Notes under the pieces: model-generated | Databases searched by the model: none | What the model was told of the DNA's origin: nothing | The model's input: the letters and a program-made list of their open reading frames with translations, nothing else | From: Siphlonurus alternatus | Lineage: Eukaryota > Arthropoda > Insecta > Ephemeroptera > Siphlonuridae | Assembly (NCBI GenBank): GCA_949825025.1 | Contig: OX463781.1 | Coordinates: 10,232,648-10,296,647 of the forward strand | Direction of reading: 5' to 3' | DNA: 64,000 bases | Position numbers and translations under genes: made by a program | Shown: one piece after another, positions 53,328 through 64,000 of the stretch | Layout: every line of letters begins with the position of its first letter | Numbering within the stretch: position 1 is the stretch's first letter

Positions 53328-53424
53328 TGTTCAGGTTCACTCAGCCCCATGTAATATTAAAATTCTTCAGCTTAACTTACCAGGCCTAAAAAATAAATTA
53401 CCAAAATTTGAGTATTTTCTTGAA
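53287..53424 (+). other. ORF2 N-terminal extension lacking an ATG
   Basis: The ORF2 frame is open upstream of its first ATG as far as 53287, overlapping ORF1. Codons from 53353 encode NIKILQLNLPGLKNKL, the first strand of an AP-like endonuclease, including the conserved Asn of the QLN motif. A run of ten A bases lies at 53313-53322, just before the ORF1 stop (53325-53327). Moving from the ORF1 to the ORF2 frame needs a +1 (or -2) shift. An indel in the A run of this copy is the alternative. Confidence 0.65.
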
Positions 53425-56328
53425 ATGGTTGATTGTGATATAATTATATTATGTGAACATGGGCTGAATGAATCTGAAATTATAACAATAAATTTTAAAA
53501 ATTTTATGATAGTTTCATATTACTGTAGAGATATTCAAAAATGTGGGGGAGTAGTAATTCTATCTCGTAAAGGTTCAAATATAAATGATATTAAAATAAA
53601 ATCCATTGAATCAGTTTTTGAATGCTGCATAGCGAAATTAGTAATTAACAATACAACAAACATTTATTTTGCTTCTATATATCGCCCACCTAATATATCT
53701 AGAGTGATGAAAAAAATTCAGAATTTTGACAACACAGAAAATAATATAAAACCATTCTTAAAAGAATTTGAAATGTTATGCAAAAAATTAATTAAATACT
53801 GTAAAAATAATGATGATTTTTTTATTATTGCAGGTGACGTAAATCTTAATTTATTTATTGATGATGCAAATGTAATTTTATATAAAGATATACTGGACTC
53901 ATACAAATTGGAAATTGTTAATAGTTCCGCTACTAGAGAAACAATGAAAACGGCTACTTTAATTGATCATATTATTAAAAGTACATCTGCTATTAATACT
54001 AATTATAAAACTGAAAAAACAACTCTGTCGGACCATAACTATACTATAGTCACAATAACATTAAATAACTCGAAGAACATTGATAAAATACAAGAAAAAC
54101 AATTTTATTATAAACGAATATTTGACAAATGCAATTTAGATAATTTTCTGCTCCTATTAATTCGTGAAGAATGGAATGATTTATTAAATCCTGATCTCAA
54201 TTCAAATGAGAGATGGTCAAAATTTCTTGAAATTTTTATTTATCATTTCAACGAGGCTTTTCCTGTTGTTAAAAGAAAAATTTCAAGTAACAAAAATAAA
54301 CCTTCCTGGATACTCAATAACCCCCATCTTTACGAACAAGGGATTTCTTTAAAACGCTTACACTATGATGTAAAATTTACTGACCCAAATTTAGAGTCTA
54401 CTTATAAAAAAGAAATGAAATCTTATAAACAAAATATGGCCACCGCTAAATTTAAAGAGAATGACCATGAAATAAAAGGAGCTAATAATAAAATTAAAGC
54501 TACGTGGAATATAATTAATAAAGAATGCAAAACAAAGAAAACAAATGTTAATAATAAGAATAATTATGAATTATGTATAAATAGTGTAACGATTACAGAC
54601 CCCAAACTAATTTGCAATTTATTTAATAATTTTTTTGTCAAGACAATTGAAAATATAATAACAGAAAAATTTCCTTTTAATTATTCTAATACTTTAATTA
54701 TTGTCGATTCTGATAAAAGTAAAACGAAATTAAATTTTAGTTCGATAGACCCGATTTATATTTTAAATCGAATGAAATCCCTTCCTAATAAGTATGCAGC
54801 TGGCCCAGACGAAATACCATATACTGTTGTAAAATATTGTGCTTCTGTTTTGTCTGTCCCTTTATCTAATTTAATTAACCATTCAATATCAGATGGTATA
54901 TTTCCTGATTGTTTAAAGGATTCTAAGATTTATGCAACTCATAAAAAAGGCCCAACTTTCATTATTGATAATTACAGACCAATATCAAATACATCTGTTT
55001 TTGGCAAATTATTTGAGAATACATTAGACGATCAAATTACGGATTATCAAACAGAAAATCATTTAATTGCTCCCTGTCAACATGGATTCTTGAAAGACCG
55101 TTCTACTGATACAGCACTATTTGATCTTTTAAGCCACGTTTATATGGCAATAGATAATAAACTATTTTGCGTTGCAATATTTTTTGATTTATCTAAAGCG
55201 TTTGATAGTCTAAATAAAGATGTATTATTGAATAAATTTGATAACATGGGAATAGGAGTTTCGAGTCGTAATCTATTAGATTCATATCTAACTAACAGAC
55301 AACAATATGTTGAATTAAATTCAAATTCTAACGGCCAAAATATTACATATAAATCAGACAAATTACCGATTACACTTGGAATTCCTCAAGGAGGAAAAAT
55401 GTCAGCCACATTGTTTAATACAGGAACAAATGACTTATCAGATCATGTCAAGAATGCGGTATTAGTAAAGTATGCTGATGATATTACAGCTATAATCACA
55501 GCAGAAGCCGAAGATGAATTAATTCGTAAGATTAAACTTACTATTGAAGAGGTACATACATGGTGTACAAATAATAAGCTAATATTAAATTCAACTAAAA
55601 CCGAATACATCCAATTTCATTCCCCTAGACAAATCCCTTTGAATAGTTATTTGTTGCAATTAGCCGGGAAAACAATTAAAAGAGCAGAGTCTGTTAAGTT
55701 TCTTGGTCTACACATTAATGAAAGTTTGGATTGGTCTTTACATGTAAATGCGATTTGTAAGAAGATAAATTCGGCCAATTTTATGTTATATACAATCAGG
55801 AATCATGTATCTCATGAAACCTTGCTAACCATATATTATGCGTATGTTTATCCACATTTGGCATATGGCATAATAAATTGGGGATGTAAATCGGAACTAT
55901 TGAATCGATGTTTTGTTTTGCAAAAGAGAGCACTTAGAACGATTTTAAGAATACCAAAAGGACAGTCGTGTGTTTCACTTTTTAAGGCTAATAAAATGTT
56001 AACTGTCCCTTGCATTTATATTTTAAATTGTGCCTCATTCAAAAAAAATCATCCAAATTTTTATGTTCAGAATGATGGCTATCATGACTATAATACTAGG
56101 AATAAATCGAATGTAGTTACTGAAAGACATAACACACAATTTTTCAAAAACTGTGCAATGTATCAAACAGCAAAATTTTATGAATTTTTACCAGCATGTT
56201 TGAAAGAAATAAAAACCAGTAAACTTTTTCGCACAAAATTAAAGAATGTATTGATCAATAAAGAGTTTTACTCTATTAAAGCTTTTGAGAGTAATAAAAT
56301 GTCTGAAAAAGTATTATCAGGATTATAA
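53425..56328 (+). CDS. LINE ORF2: endonuclease and reverse transcriptase
   Basis: The product is 967 residues from the first ATG, but the true domain starts upstream (see 53287-53424). It nicks target DNA and copies the element RNA by target-primed reverse transcription. Endonuclease landmarks are catalytic E11 (LCEHG), SIYRPPN at 84-90, GDVNLN at 137-142, TLIDHI at 178-183 and SDH at 202-204, a complete active-site set. Reverse transcriptase landmarks are AAGPDEIP at 458-465, NYRPIS at 516-521, HGFLKDRST at 553-561, FDLSKAFD at 587-594, LGIPQGG at 651-657 and YADD at 683-686. After PQGG the usual S-x-L-G-P-L-L-F is replaced by KMSATLF. The C-terminus has YNTRNK (889-894) and [17 protein letters not shown]. 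There is no RNase H. All catalytic residues are present, so the protein may be active if its start can be translated. Confidence 0.9.
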   Translation: MVDCDIIILCEHGLNESEIITINFKNFMIVSYYCRDIQKCGGVVILSRKGSNINDIKIKSIESVFECCIAKLVINNTTNIYFASIYRPPNISRVMKKIQNFDNTENNIKPFLKEFEMLCKKLIKYCKNNDDFFIIAGDVNLNLFIDDANVILYKDILDSYKLEIVNSSATRETMKTATLIDHIIKSTSAINTNYKTEKTTLSDHNYTIVTITLNNSKNIDKIQEKQFYYKRIFDKCNLDNFLLLLIREEWNDLLNPDLNSNERWSKFLEIFIYHFNEAFPVVKRKISSNKNKPSWILNNPHLYEQGISLKRLHYDVKFTDPNLESTYKKEMKSYKQNMATAKFKENDHEIKGANNKIKATWNIINKECKTKKTNVNNKNNYELCINSVTITDPKLICNLFNNFFVKTIENIITEKFPFNYSNTLIIVDSDKSKTKLNFSSIDPIYILNRMKSLPNKYAAGPDEIPYTVVKYCASVLSVPLSNLINHSISDGIFPDCLKDSKIYATHKKGPTFIIDNYRPISNTSVFGKLFENTLDDQITDYQTENHLIAPCQHGFLKDRSTDTALFDLLSHVYMAIDNKLFCVAIFFDLSKAFDSLNKDVLLNKFDNMGIGVSSRNLLDSYLTNRQQYVELNSNSNGQNITYKSDKLPITLGIPQGGKMSATLFNTGTNDLSDHVKNAVLVKYADDITAIITAEAEDELIRKIKLTIEEVHTWCTNNKLILNSTKTEYIQFHSPRQIPLNSYLLQLAGKTIKRAESVKFLGLHINESLDWSLHVNAICKKINSANFMLYTIRNHVSHETLLTIYYAYVYPHLAYGIINWGCKSELLNRCFVLQKRALRTILRIPKGQSCVSLFKANKMLTVPCIYILNCASFKKNHPNFYVQNDGYHDYNTRNKSNVVTERHNTQFFKNCAMYQTAKFYEFLPACLKEIKTSKLFRTKLKNVLINKEFYSIKAFESNKMSEKVLSGL

Positions 56329-56433
56329 AATAAACAAAATTATAAATTTACATATACATTGTATTGACTGATATATATATATGTATGTATATGTATATAT
56401 ACATATATGTATGTGTGTGTATATGTGTATGTG

Positions 56434-56480
<47 letters not shown>

Positions 56481-56776
56481 ATGTGTATGTATGTATGTAT
56501 ATATATATATGTATGTATATATATATATATATGTATATATATATGTTCCACATAAACTAAAATTTATCAGTATTAATGGTGACTTTGGCTTGTATTTTGT
56601 TTTTATTATTATTGTCAGTGATTGTGTTTGATAGTGTTAAATAACTTATGTAAATGTGTTTAAGTTTGATGTTTTTATGTTGTATTTTGTCCAATTTTGA
56701 CTTGAACATATGTTTGTCTTGTACAACCAAAAAGAAGTTCCAAAATAAAAATAAAATAAAAAATAAAAATTAAACT
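56329..56776 (+). other. LINE 3' UTR and A-rich tail
   Basis: After the ORF2 stop there are about 45 bases, then a large TA/TG microsatellite, then about 190 bases of unique 3' UTR, ending in AAATA-type repeats at about 56739-56776. The tail serves as the priming end in this class of element. Open frames on both strands across the microsatellite are artefacts. Confidence 0.75.
56372..56545. repeat. Compound (TA)n/(TG)n/(TATG)n microsatellite
   Basis: Alternating pyrimidine-purine tracts of TATA, TGTA and TGTG words over about 170 bases, inside the LINE 3' UTR. Such tracts can form Z-DNA or cruciforms and are length-unstable. Confidence 0.9.
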
Positions 56777-57046
56777 TAATGAGAAAATAGTGTAAATTAT
56801 TTCTCAGATCTAATGATATATAAAATTTATTATAAGTATTTTCTATACTCTCTTTTTAACTATTTATGGTAGTTTTTTTTTTTTGCACTAAATAGCATTG
56901 TAGTAATTATCTAATAATTAACTTCAATCTAACTGGTATTATATGGTATTAAAATTAAACTCAAGCCGTTTTAATTTATAATTTCGATAACACCATTGAT
57001 ATAACTCTCTTCTGCCATACTGACGATTTCCTATGTTTGCTTGCAG

Positions 57047-57734
57047 GTTGCTGACGATGACGTGACCATTCCCCATGGCTGGCCATTCTCCCTCGGCACG
57101 AGTGGAGTGATCTTGCACCTTGGTGAACTGGAGAACGCCGCTGTGCGCGCTCGAGACTGCTACCTTTGCGTGCGACCCTGCGCGCCACAAGACCCCTCTA
57201 CAGGGGTGGAGGTAGCGCTGGTGTGGCGGGGGTCAGGCGGGGGTGAGCTGCGCAGTCGCGCCCTCACAAGCCTCGCCGCACCCTCAGCCATGGAAGAACT
57301 GGCGACCTCAGACGAAGGACTCGTGTGTCTTCTACACAGTGTACTCGTCAGTGTGGAACGAGCTATTGAACGAGTTCCATTGGATCAACTGACATTCCCT
57401 TGTCCGTGCTCGTGTGAGTGTCCAGATAACACACGTTCACATCCACTTTGTCAACCATGTACGTGTGGTGACGTCACAGGACATACAGACTGTACATGTA
57501 AATGTCATAATGTTCTCCAAAATGGCGTCGAGAAGAAAGACTCGTCAATGCAAACGTTGCCGCCCATGATGTTTGATTTTGTGAACTCTATACCACATAT
57601 AGATAGTGATTCAGAAGATGAAAATAATTTAGTGTCAAATAATATTATAAAAAATAATTTAATTAATAATTCTGAAGTGAATTCAAGACTTAATGGAACT
57701 ACAGTTGCGGTCAACAATATTGTAACAGTCCAAG
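57047..57734 (+). CDS. Large internal exon with a cysteine cluster, host gene
   Basis: The acceptor tgcttgcag ends at 57046 and the donor gtacgt starts at 57735. The exon has 229 codons plus one base: phase 0 in, phase 1 out, matching both neighbours. The first two thirds are GC-rich with strong third-position GC; the last third is AT-rich. The peptide begins VADDDVTIPHGWPFSLGTSG. A CYLC motif with another Cys follows at residues 38-45, then a leucine-rich helix (92-115). Ten cysteines lie between 119 and 153, arranged CPCSCEC, CQPCTC and CTCKC, probably metal-binding or disulfide-rich. An acidic DSDSEDENN stretch and an Asn-rich tail come last. An internal Met (residue 82, 57290) has a near-ideal Kozak context and could start a shorter form. 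The family is not recognised. Confidence 0.8.
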
Positions 57735-58129
57735 GTACGTTTTTCTGTTTTTTATTTTGACCTTATTTATAAATTAATTTATGAACCATCAGCAACGTTA
57801 TGATTATGACCTTTCAAAAGCTTCAAAATTTCAAAATTTCAAAAGTTTGACTTGACCATATTTACACTGAGAAGAGTGACAAGGGTGCCCCATTCTTTAG
57901 ACGGCTCACTTGCAGACCTCCTGTTGCTATAGTGATAAAAATGCAAATATAAAGCCCTTTTTGGCACCAAACCTAATTCAGTTTTGACAAGAGATGACTT
58001 CCATTCTCAAACCTATGTTATTGGAAAATAATGGCCTATATACTGCGTTTTATTCAAACAATTCTGCCACTCATTTTAAAGTAAATAGTTTGTTAATCCT
58101 GCCACCCTGTCATATGAATATAATTATAA

Positions 58130-58134
<5 letters not shown>

Positions 58135-58198
<64 letters not shown>
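58135..58198. repeat. (TA)n microsatellite
   Basis: About 32 uninterrupted TA units. Confidence 0.95.
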
Positions 58199-58199
<1 letters not shown>

Positions 58200-58384
58200 A
58201 TATTTATATAAAAAGTAAATTAGTTTACTTTTAGAAAGTTTTTTTATATAATTATCTTTTTTAAAACAGTTTATGAGAACAAGTAAATTATTAATAATGA
58301 AAACTGAAAATTTATTAAAATAAAAAATCTCAGAAACTGTGGGAAATCTCATGCAAGAAGAACATCTCTGTTTACTTACTAACT

Positions 58385-58556
58385 AAGTATTGCTGCTCCT
58401 GTAACTTGACGTCCTGGTTTTAATTGCGGTCACGTGAATTAATTGCCCTCCTCCCGCGTCAGTGAGATAGAGAGATCGCTCCAGCTGAATCACGCGTGCT
58501 AGCGGGGCACTTGTAAATAAGCTGCAGCTTTGTTGACGACGCAAACATGAACGTCT
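58385..58556 (+). other. Weak candidate first exon with tiny coding part
   Basis: A GC-rich patch with a TCAGTG initiator-like word at about 58460 leads to ATG at 58547 (gcaaacATGa). Three codons plus one base follow, then gtaaga at 58557. The open part ends in phase 1, matching the acceptor phase of the exon at 63143, which would give a protein starting MNV before the polyproline stretch. The evidence is thin. Confidence 0.2.
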
Positions 58557-61500
58557 GTAAGAATTGTTTTATTTTGACTTGAAAAGGAAGATAATAATTA
58601 CTGACTTGGTGCCTCATGTCAAATAAGATGAACGGTAGTGGAAAACCTTAAAATGTTACCGAACTTCAAAAATCTTTTACAGATAACATCTATTTAACTA
58701 TAACATTTTTTAATAACATAAAGAAAAGTAAAATCACCTGCAAAATTTTTTGTGCAGATGAAATCATTTTTAGATTTCTCGCTAGCTGAAGTAATTGGGC
58801 AAGTTTTGAAGTTTCTCAAAACTGTCACTGCATGCCACCACACAAATTTGATTCTTTTAAATTTTCGGAAGAATTTCATGTATTATTTTTTAAAGTTTAT
58901 AGTGAAAACAAATTTAGAAACGCAGATATTATGAACATATTTTGTTTTCTTATTTTCAATTTTATGTACTCTTTTTTTTAAAAAAAAAAAAAACAATCCT
59001 TTTTCATGATACAGTGTTTTATAATTCTACTATTGAAGGAAGCCAATGCTATGATAGAATATCTGTGGTGACTCGATAGTAAAAAAAAAGCGTGAAAAAA
59101 ACAAATCATCTGCGTGTGACTGTACGTGCGTGCGGTGCGTATTTGCGTCGGTGGTGGCGTCGGTGAGATTGATGGCTTGGCGGGTCAGACTGACCGCTGT
59201 AGGGATGAATGGGACGGGGGCGGGGACCACAGACACGGTAATGGTAGTGCCTCAGGAGGGACGATAAGCGCATTCCGACTGCAGTTACAGACCCAGCAGG
59301 AGTCGACACCGGGCGTGGGAGGAGCGCAGCCACAATACAACTTATATTATTCGTCGTTACTGACTATAATTGTGATGGATTTGTAATTGATTATTTGGAT
59401 AATCCCTGTGAAAGAAACCATTAATGAAATTATTATCTGTCAATGGATATATTTTATTATGCTATGTCAAATTCTCATAATCTTTTGGAATATATTATCA
59501 TAAATTATTCCAAAAATACTCAAAAATATATAATACACACATATTAAGAATTGAATTAGACTGTGTACAGTCTTGGCCATAAAAACGAATGGAACGATGG
59601 CTACAATATTCAAAATTAATTTAACTTGGACTGAACATGTTCATGGGTATAGTACAAAATTGAATTGCCTTTTTTTTTTCCATGCTGTGCTGCTTAAATT
59701 GGTATCAAAAAATGAAACCTTCGTCGCAAAATTAAATTACCAGCTTTGAATACTTTTTTAATGTTTTGTTCACAAAAATAATATTCCATAATAATATTCC
59801 GTGCTTTTTTCTAATTGAAATGCATATACATACATATATCATTTGGATTATTCCTCATTCCTCACAGTATAATCATATAATAAGTATAATAAATGATATA
59901 TTATATAACATGTACTGCAAAATAATATTGTATTGTTGTTGTTTTCTGGAATACAATAACTTAATTAGTCTGTTAAATTTGTAATTATAAAGGTGTATCA
60001 TGCATAATTAAAGCTATTTTATGATGTTAATTAATTCTAAATAATAAAAAGTTATCGATGCAATCGGCACAACATATAAATCTTGTTAAATTTCAACAAG
60101 TTAACGGATGCATGCACTTATATACATGGTATAATTTTTGTGTTCAACAAACCATGTGTATACATTTAAATAATATTCATTGAAAATAGAGCAATCATGA
60201 AGATGTATCTCATTGATAACGCTATGAAAATAATATAACTTAGTGCATGTTAAATTATAAAAAAATCTCGTACAATTGTGTCTTGTTTTACGTATCAAAC
60301 TTTTATTAAGAATCGTTTTAGAAATGTGAGTGAAAACTGTCATATTACTTGTTTGATAATAAGAGAGGACTACAGTTACTTAAGCGAAAGACTCTTTCCG
60401 GAAGTTGCCTTTTAATAGATATTTTTTAACTTTAAAATGTTGCATCAGAATGTCTGTTACGTAATGAATGCATGAAAAACTCAAGATAAATCCAATTCTC
60501 AATTTTAAAACATAATATCGAACGGCATGCAAACACGTCCGGATGTTTCCGGTAGGAATGTCAATTTAATCCAAGTGTATGCTCCCTTTATAATACTCGA
60601 CTATCTTGAATAACAAAGGGAATTAAAAACGAGAAATTTTAATATTACAAAATGTCGACGTTGAAACTGCTTGAAACGGTGGATGGCCGCGCGCTTCGAC
60701 ATTGCCGTGCTTGAGAGTTAATTGCTTCTGTCTTCAAACATGTAAAGCGTTTCATCTCCCAACTGATCCACTTACTTATTCATATTTGACAATCATGCCC
60801 ACTGGTATTAAGCTTTTAAAAATTTCCGTTATCTTCTTTTTTTTTTATGATGTAATATTTAATCATAAATACAAGCTTTAGTTAATCATAATAATCTCGT
60901 GTAAATATTTACAATTTTAAAGAAAATTGTTCCATGTAACACTTAAAAGAACAGTCAATATTATCATAAGAGATTATACCGTTTGAACTATATTAAAATT
61001 TAAAAGTCAAGAGTTTTTAATTTTAATATTAATTGGTCAAGAATTGTATTTTTCTTTTCTGAAGATCAATAATTTGAAATTTCGTTCAAGACATGGTAGG
61101 AGCTGATAATTAAGAAGATAAAGAAGAATATCGATCATTTGAATGGGTGCGGTATTTTAGGTAGCAAGCTGCATCTAACCTATTATTAAAAACGGTCTGG
61201 CTACTTAATTAGATGCTCTGATTTCACCTGTGTTTCAAAGTGATCTAAATCCTCTGTGTGTAATATATTAAATGTCAGTAATAAATTATTTGTATATCCT
61301 GTATATACAAAATATTTATAGTTATAGACTTAAATCTTCTTGAGGAAAATGCATCAAGGGGAATTGAACGCAACCCGCAACGCAGAATTGTATAAAAAGT
61401 TGCATACCCACAAGGGAGGTTTGGAATCGTGTGGTTTTTACGATAGAAAATTGATTATTCTGAGAATGCTTATTGAAATATTCTTTATAACATCATTTAA

Positions 61501-63142
61501 ATGCGTAACATTATGAGCTACTGCTATTAAATATTGTGGTTTGGTTTTTAAGATGCGTTCTAATGATTTTTTGGCCTACATTAAAATTTTTTAATATCTT
61601 TGAGAGTTTCTTTTGTATTATTTAATGGTTAAAAATAATAAATAATTAAAGTTTATTAAATCTTAACACGGATAAGTCAACATAATACGGATAAAATATA
61701 AATATTAGTAATTGAAAACTTTCAAAAAAAGTTTTTAGCTTTTACTTCATGCAGGTAAAATAAAACATTTTTCAAAGAAATTAAACATTACATAAAGAAA
61801 TCAAGCAATAGTTGTTTAGTCTTTGCTTGACCTAGTGAAATATTTGAGTAACGATAATTCCTGTCTTGGAGACGCTATGAATTCTGTGGTTATCATCTTA
61901 GTGTGTTTGCTCAGTTTATCGCACCAGTACTTCGTCAGTGACTCAAAGTACAGGTTCATACAACATGAGGTGACTTTACCGTATGATGCAAAATCACTTA
62001 ATATAATTCATGAATAAAAGGATACAGAGATCAATAACACACATGACTAATTATATTACAAAGAGGAGGGTTGTTGTTGAGGATTCAATATGGCCTCCGG
62101 CCGCAACGTATTAACATCCTTTTAACCACACCTATTATTCTTTTGGGCGTGGGAAAGTTAAATTACTATAATAATGGTTTGAATTATATTGCTTGATGAG
62201 CAGGATTTATTTTAATTAATATCATCATTATAACTTGATTTGCATAACACGTGTATAGTAATTTTATGATAAAGCTTATTAATATATTAATTAGGTTATT
62301 ACTATCACACCCATAATAATAATTATAATATATAATAATAAAGATTGTGGCTTATTATATTTTTTTACACATAATGACATTAATTAAAATCAGATCAACC
62401 AAAAGAAATATTAAGTGCATTATTTAGTTAATTAGGCTAAAAATAAATGCCCCCTTTATTTATAAAACTAAAATACAGTAAAAATATTCAAAGTATTAAT
62501 TATATTCAACAATAACATTACTAGTAACGGATGCACTTAATTTATCATGCATTCCTCTATATAATTTTTGTGTTTAACTATCCGAGTGCATACATTTAAA
62601 TATTAATTATGGTCTGAGACGAACCAGTCAGCTGATTTATCTGGCTGATAGGTCGGACACGGTGCAGTGGATGTTTCGTCTTGAAGAGTGCACGTGCGTG
62701 TTGCACTGTAGAGGGCGCGGCGGTGCAGCGAACACCTGGCCGTTATAGCTCCTCGATATGCAAACAAACCGCAGCACATTAAAGTCGTGAGTGTCGCGTT
62801 GATTGAGGTACAGTCGTCAGCATAAATATTGTTCAAGTGCATGTACAATCTGACACGGGAACTTGATCTAAAACTGATTATGTGAAATTTATGACAATGA
62901 CAAGTAATTTATGATATAAGAATTATGAGAGGAAAATGGTAGTGGCACTACATTAGATATTATATAGTGACAGTCAAATGATTAATTTCGCATCAAGTCA
63001 AAATGTCAAATTAGAGTTGACGCTCATGAATCTCTAGCCATTTCTCAATTTGTCGTTTGATCAGTTTGGTCCAATGACAGAAATGTGTCAAGCTCTCACG
63101 AATCTGATTGTTGTTGACTTCTTACGGTTTGTGTTGTTGCAG

Positions 63143-63256
63143 TGCCGCCCCCACCGCCACCCCCGCTGCCGGGGTGCGAGGAGCCACCTCTGATGACCCC
63201 GGGGTGCGTGGCCGAGCTGCCCCCAGACCACCTCGCCGCCGGCGTCACACTCACGG
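63143..63256 (+). CDS. Polyproline-encoding internal exon, host gene
   Basis: The acceptor gtgttgttgcag ends at 63142 and the donor gtgagt starts at 63257. The 114 bases are phase 1 at both ends, so the first codon is completed by the last G of the exon at 57047-57734, restoring Val. The peptide then reads PPPPPPPLPG followed by CEEPPLMTPGCVAELPPDHL. Seven prolines followed by LPG resemble profilin-, SH3- or EVH1-binding stretches such as the FH1 region of formins. That is a hint about partners, not an identification, because no FH2 or WH2 domain lies in the window. Third positions are nearly all G or C. Downstream exons are beyond the window. Confidence 0.75.
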
Positions 63257-64000
63257 GTGAGTACCCACGCCATCTCTTGGTACCAAAATGAAACTTAGCC
63301 CTTCTTAGAGAATTCTTATGAATTTATTTTAACAGTAATTTGTTGAAAATAAAAGCTATTGTTTATAGCTATAAGAGAACACAAAATAGAGAAATTAATT
63401 TTAATTTCATTAATTAAATATTATTTTAATTTAATTACACTGTAACTTGACTAGAATTAAGTCAACACCCCAGTCTCTTACAAGTCTATTGATTTTATTG
63501 TTAAACCATTCATTTTCGATTAAAGATAAATACATTACAATATCCTCCTTTTCAAACATTGCAATATTAACTTTTTTTAAGCGTACCGCACACCACACAT
63601 TCTGTTTGATTTAGTTTGAGCTCGCAATTTGATATTGCAGATCGGTATTATTGCACCGCCTGCATTATTGTCCCAGCGATATTTGCCTACTGATCATATG
63701 ACATGGGGGTGGTCCAGGTGGCTTGGAGTGCGTCATTGTTGTGATAAAGGCGGTGACTCAACCTCCGTGCGACCATTGTTGCATCCTAGGGACCTCAACC
63801 CTTCATCCGGCCCGCACTATCAAAATAACATGCGGCATCTTAATATAACTACAGTTATATAAGCGGGAGTTTCTTATGACGTCATATATATAGTTAAATA
63901 GATTCCTAATTTTTTTTTTATAAATTTCTGAAAATAACGATTTTTAATGAAATTGTATAAAATAATTTTTAAAATATTGATGTTATTCCCCCCACCTTCA
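63257..64000 (+). other. Following intron, no gene seen
   Basis: AT-rich DNA after the donor. A GC-richer patch (63640-63830) has an open frame without clear splice sites, and TGACGTCA occurs at 63877-63884. Confidence 0.5.

Larger units (their letters stand above)
50900..56776 (+). mobile_element. Near-intact Jockey/L2/CR1-type LINE
   Basis: Two long frames (ORF1 50991-53327, ORF2 to 56328) are followed by a 3' UTR and an A-rich (AAAATA)n tail ending near 56776. There are no LTRs. The endonuclease plus YADD reverse transcriptase layout and the C-terminal YNTRNK and FYSI features fit the CR1/L2/Daphne/Crack part of the Jockey superfamily; the exact clade needs a tree. The 5' boundary (about 50.8-50.95 kb) and the target-site duplication could not be fixed. 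Both frames are free of stops, so the copy is young. It sits in the same orientation as the host gene. Confidence 0.85.
57735..63142 (+). other. Second intron of the host gene
   Basis: This 5.4-kb phase-1 intron is AT-rich, with a long (TA)n at 58135-58198. GC-rich patches lie at 58385-58556 (candidate tiny first exon), 59100-59340 and 62640-62800. The 59100-59340 patch is open on both strands but lacks a convincing pair of splice sites, so I do not call it an exon. Confidence 0.6.

Noticed and set aside
53327..53389. ATG overlapping the ORF1 stop (TAATG) as an ORF2 start
   Set aside because: It is in a different frame from ORF2 and reaches a stop after about 20 codons.
56323..56631. Several overlapping frames on both strands encoding Tyr/Ile/Val/Cys/His repeats
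   Set aside because: Translations of the TA/TG microsatellite in the LINE 3' UTR.
59106..59386. GC-rich block open on both strands
   Set aside because: No convincing acceptor and donor pair with phase matching the flanking phase-1 exons; could be a regulatory island.
1981..60120. Frequent ATGCATGCA/TGCATG words (possible RBFOX splicing sites)
   Set aside because: Many occurrences, but I could not count them reliably against expectation, and they are not clustered near the called exons.

Overview
The window looks like a piece of a large, AT-rich animal nuclear genome, probably an arthropod. This rests on GC-rich, spliced coding exons in very AT-rich DNA, introns of tens of kilobases, TCAGT-type initiators, a Jockey/L2/CR1-type LINE, and hAT and TA-target MITEs. 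Species cannot be named. There are no bacterial-type genes, operons or CRISPR arrays.

The host signal is one plus-strand gene with three internal exons whose phases agree: 3385-3594 (phase 0/0), 57047-57734 (0/1) and 63143-63256 (1/1). The first intron would be about 53.5 kb and the second about 5.4 kb. The protein has a helical segment, then a glycine- and leucine-rich region with a ten-cysteine cluster, an acidic/Asn-rich linker, and a polyproline stretch. I do not recognise the family. The giant intron holds promoter-like GC-rich islands. The best are a candidate first coding exon (12842-13030) and a candidate noncoding first exon (20469-20660), so the gene may have alternative starts. A weaker one sits at 58547-58556.

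Mobile DNA: a near-intact non-LTR retrotransposon (about 50.9-56.78 kb) lies in the sense orientation inside the giant intron. Its ORF2 has an AP-like endonuclease and a reverse transcriptase with YADD. Its ORF1 carries a macro domain that aligns without gaps to the TARG1/OARD1 ADP-ribose hydrolase over the catalytic core, with both catalytic residues kept, followed by nine in-frame 15-residue repeats. This is the most exciting item in the window. A 5'-truncated LINE remnant is at about 37.0-37.6 kb. A non-autonomous hAT element with a perfect 8-bp target duplication is at 6407-8113, and a fold-back TA-target MITE is at 42171-42566.

The rest is AT-rich intronic DNA with microsatellites, homopolymers and scattered motifs, including eleven copies of the palindrome TGACGTCA. 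Most short open frames in it are chance.
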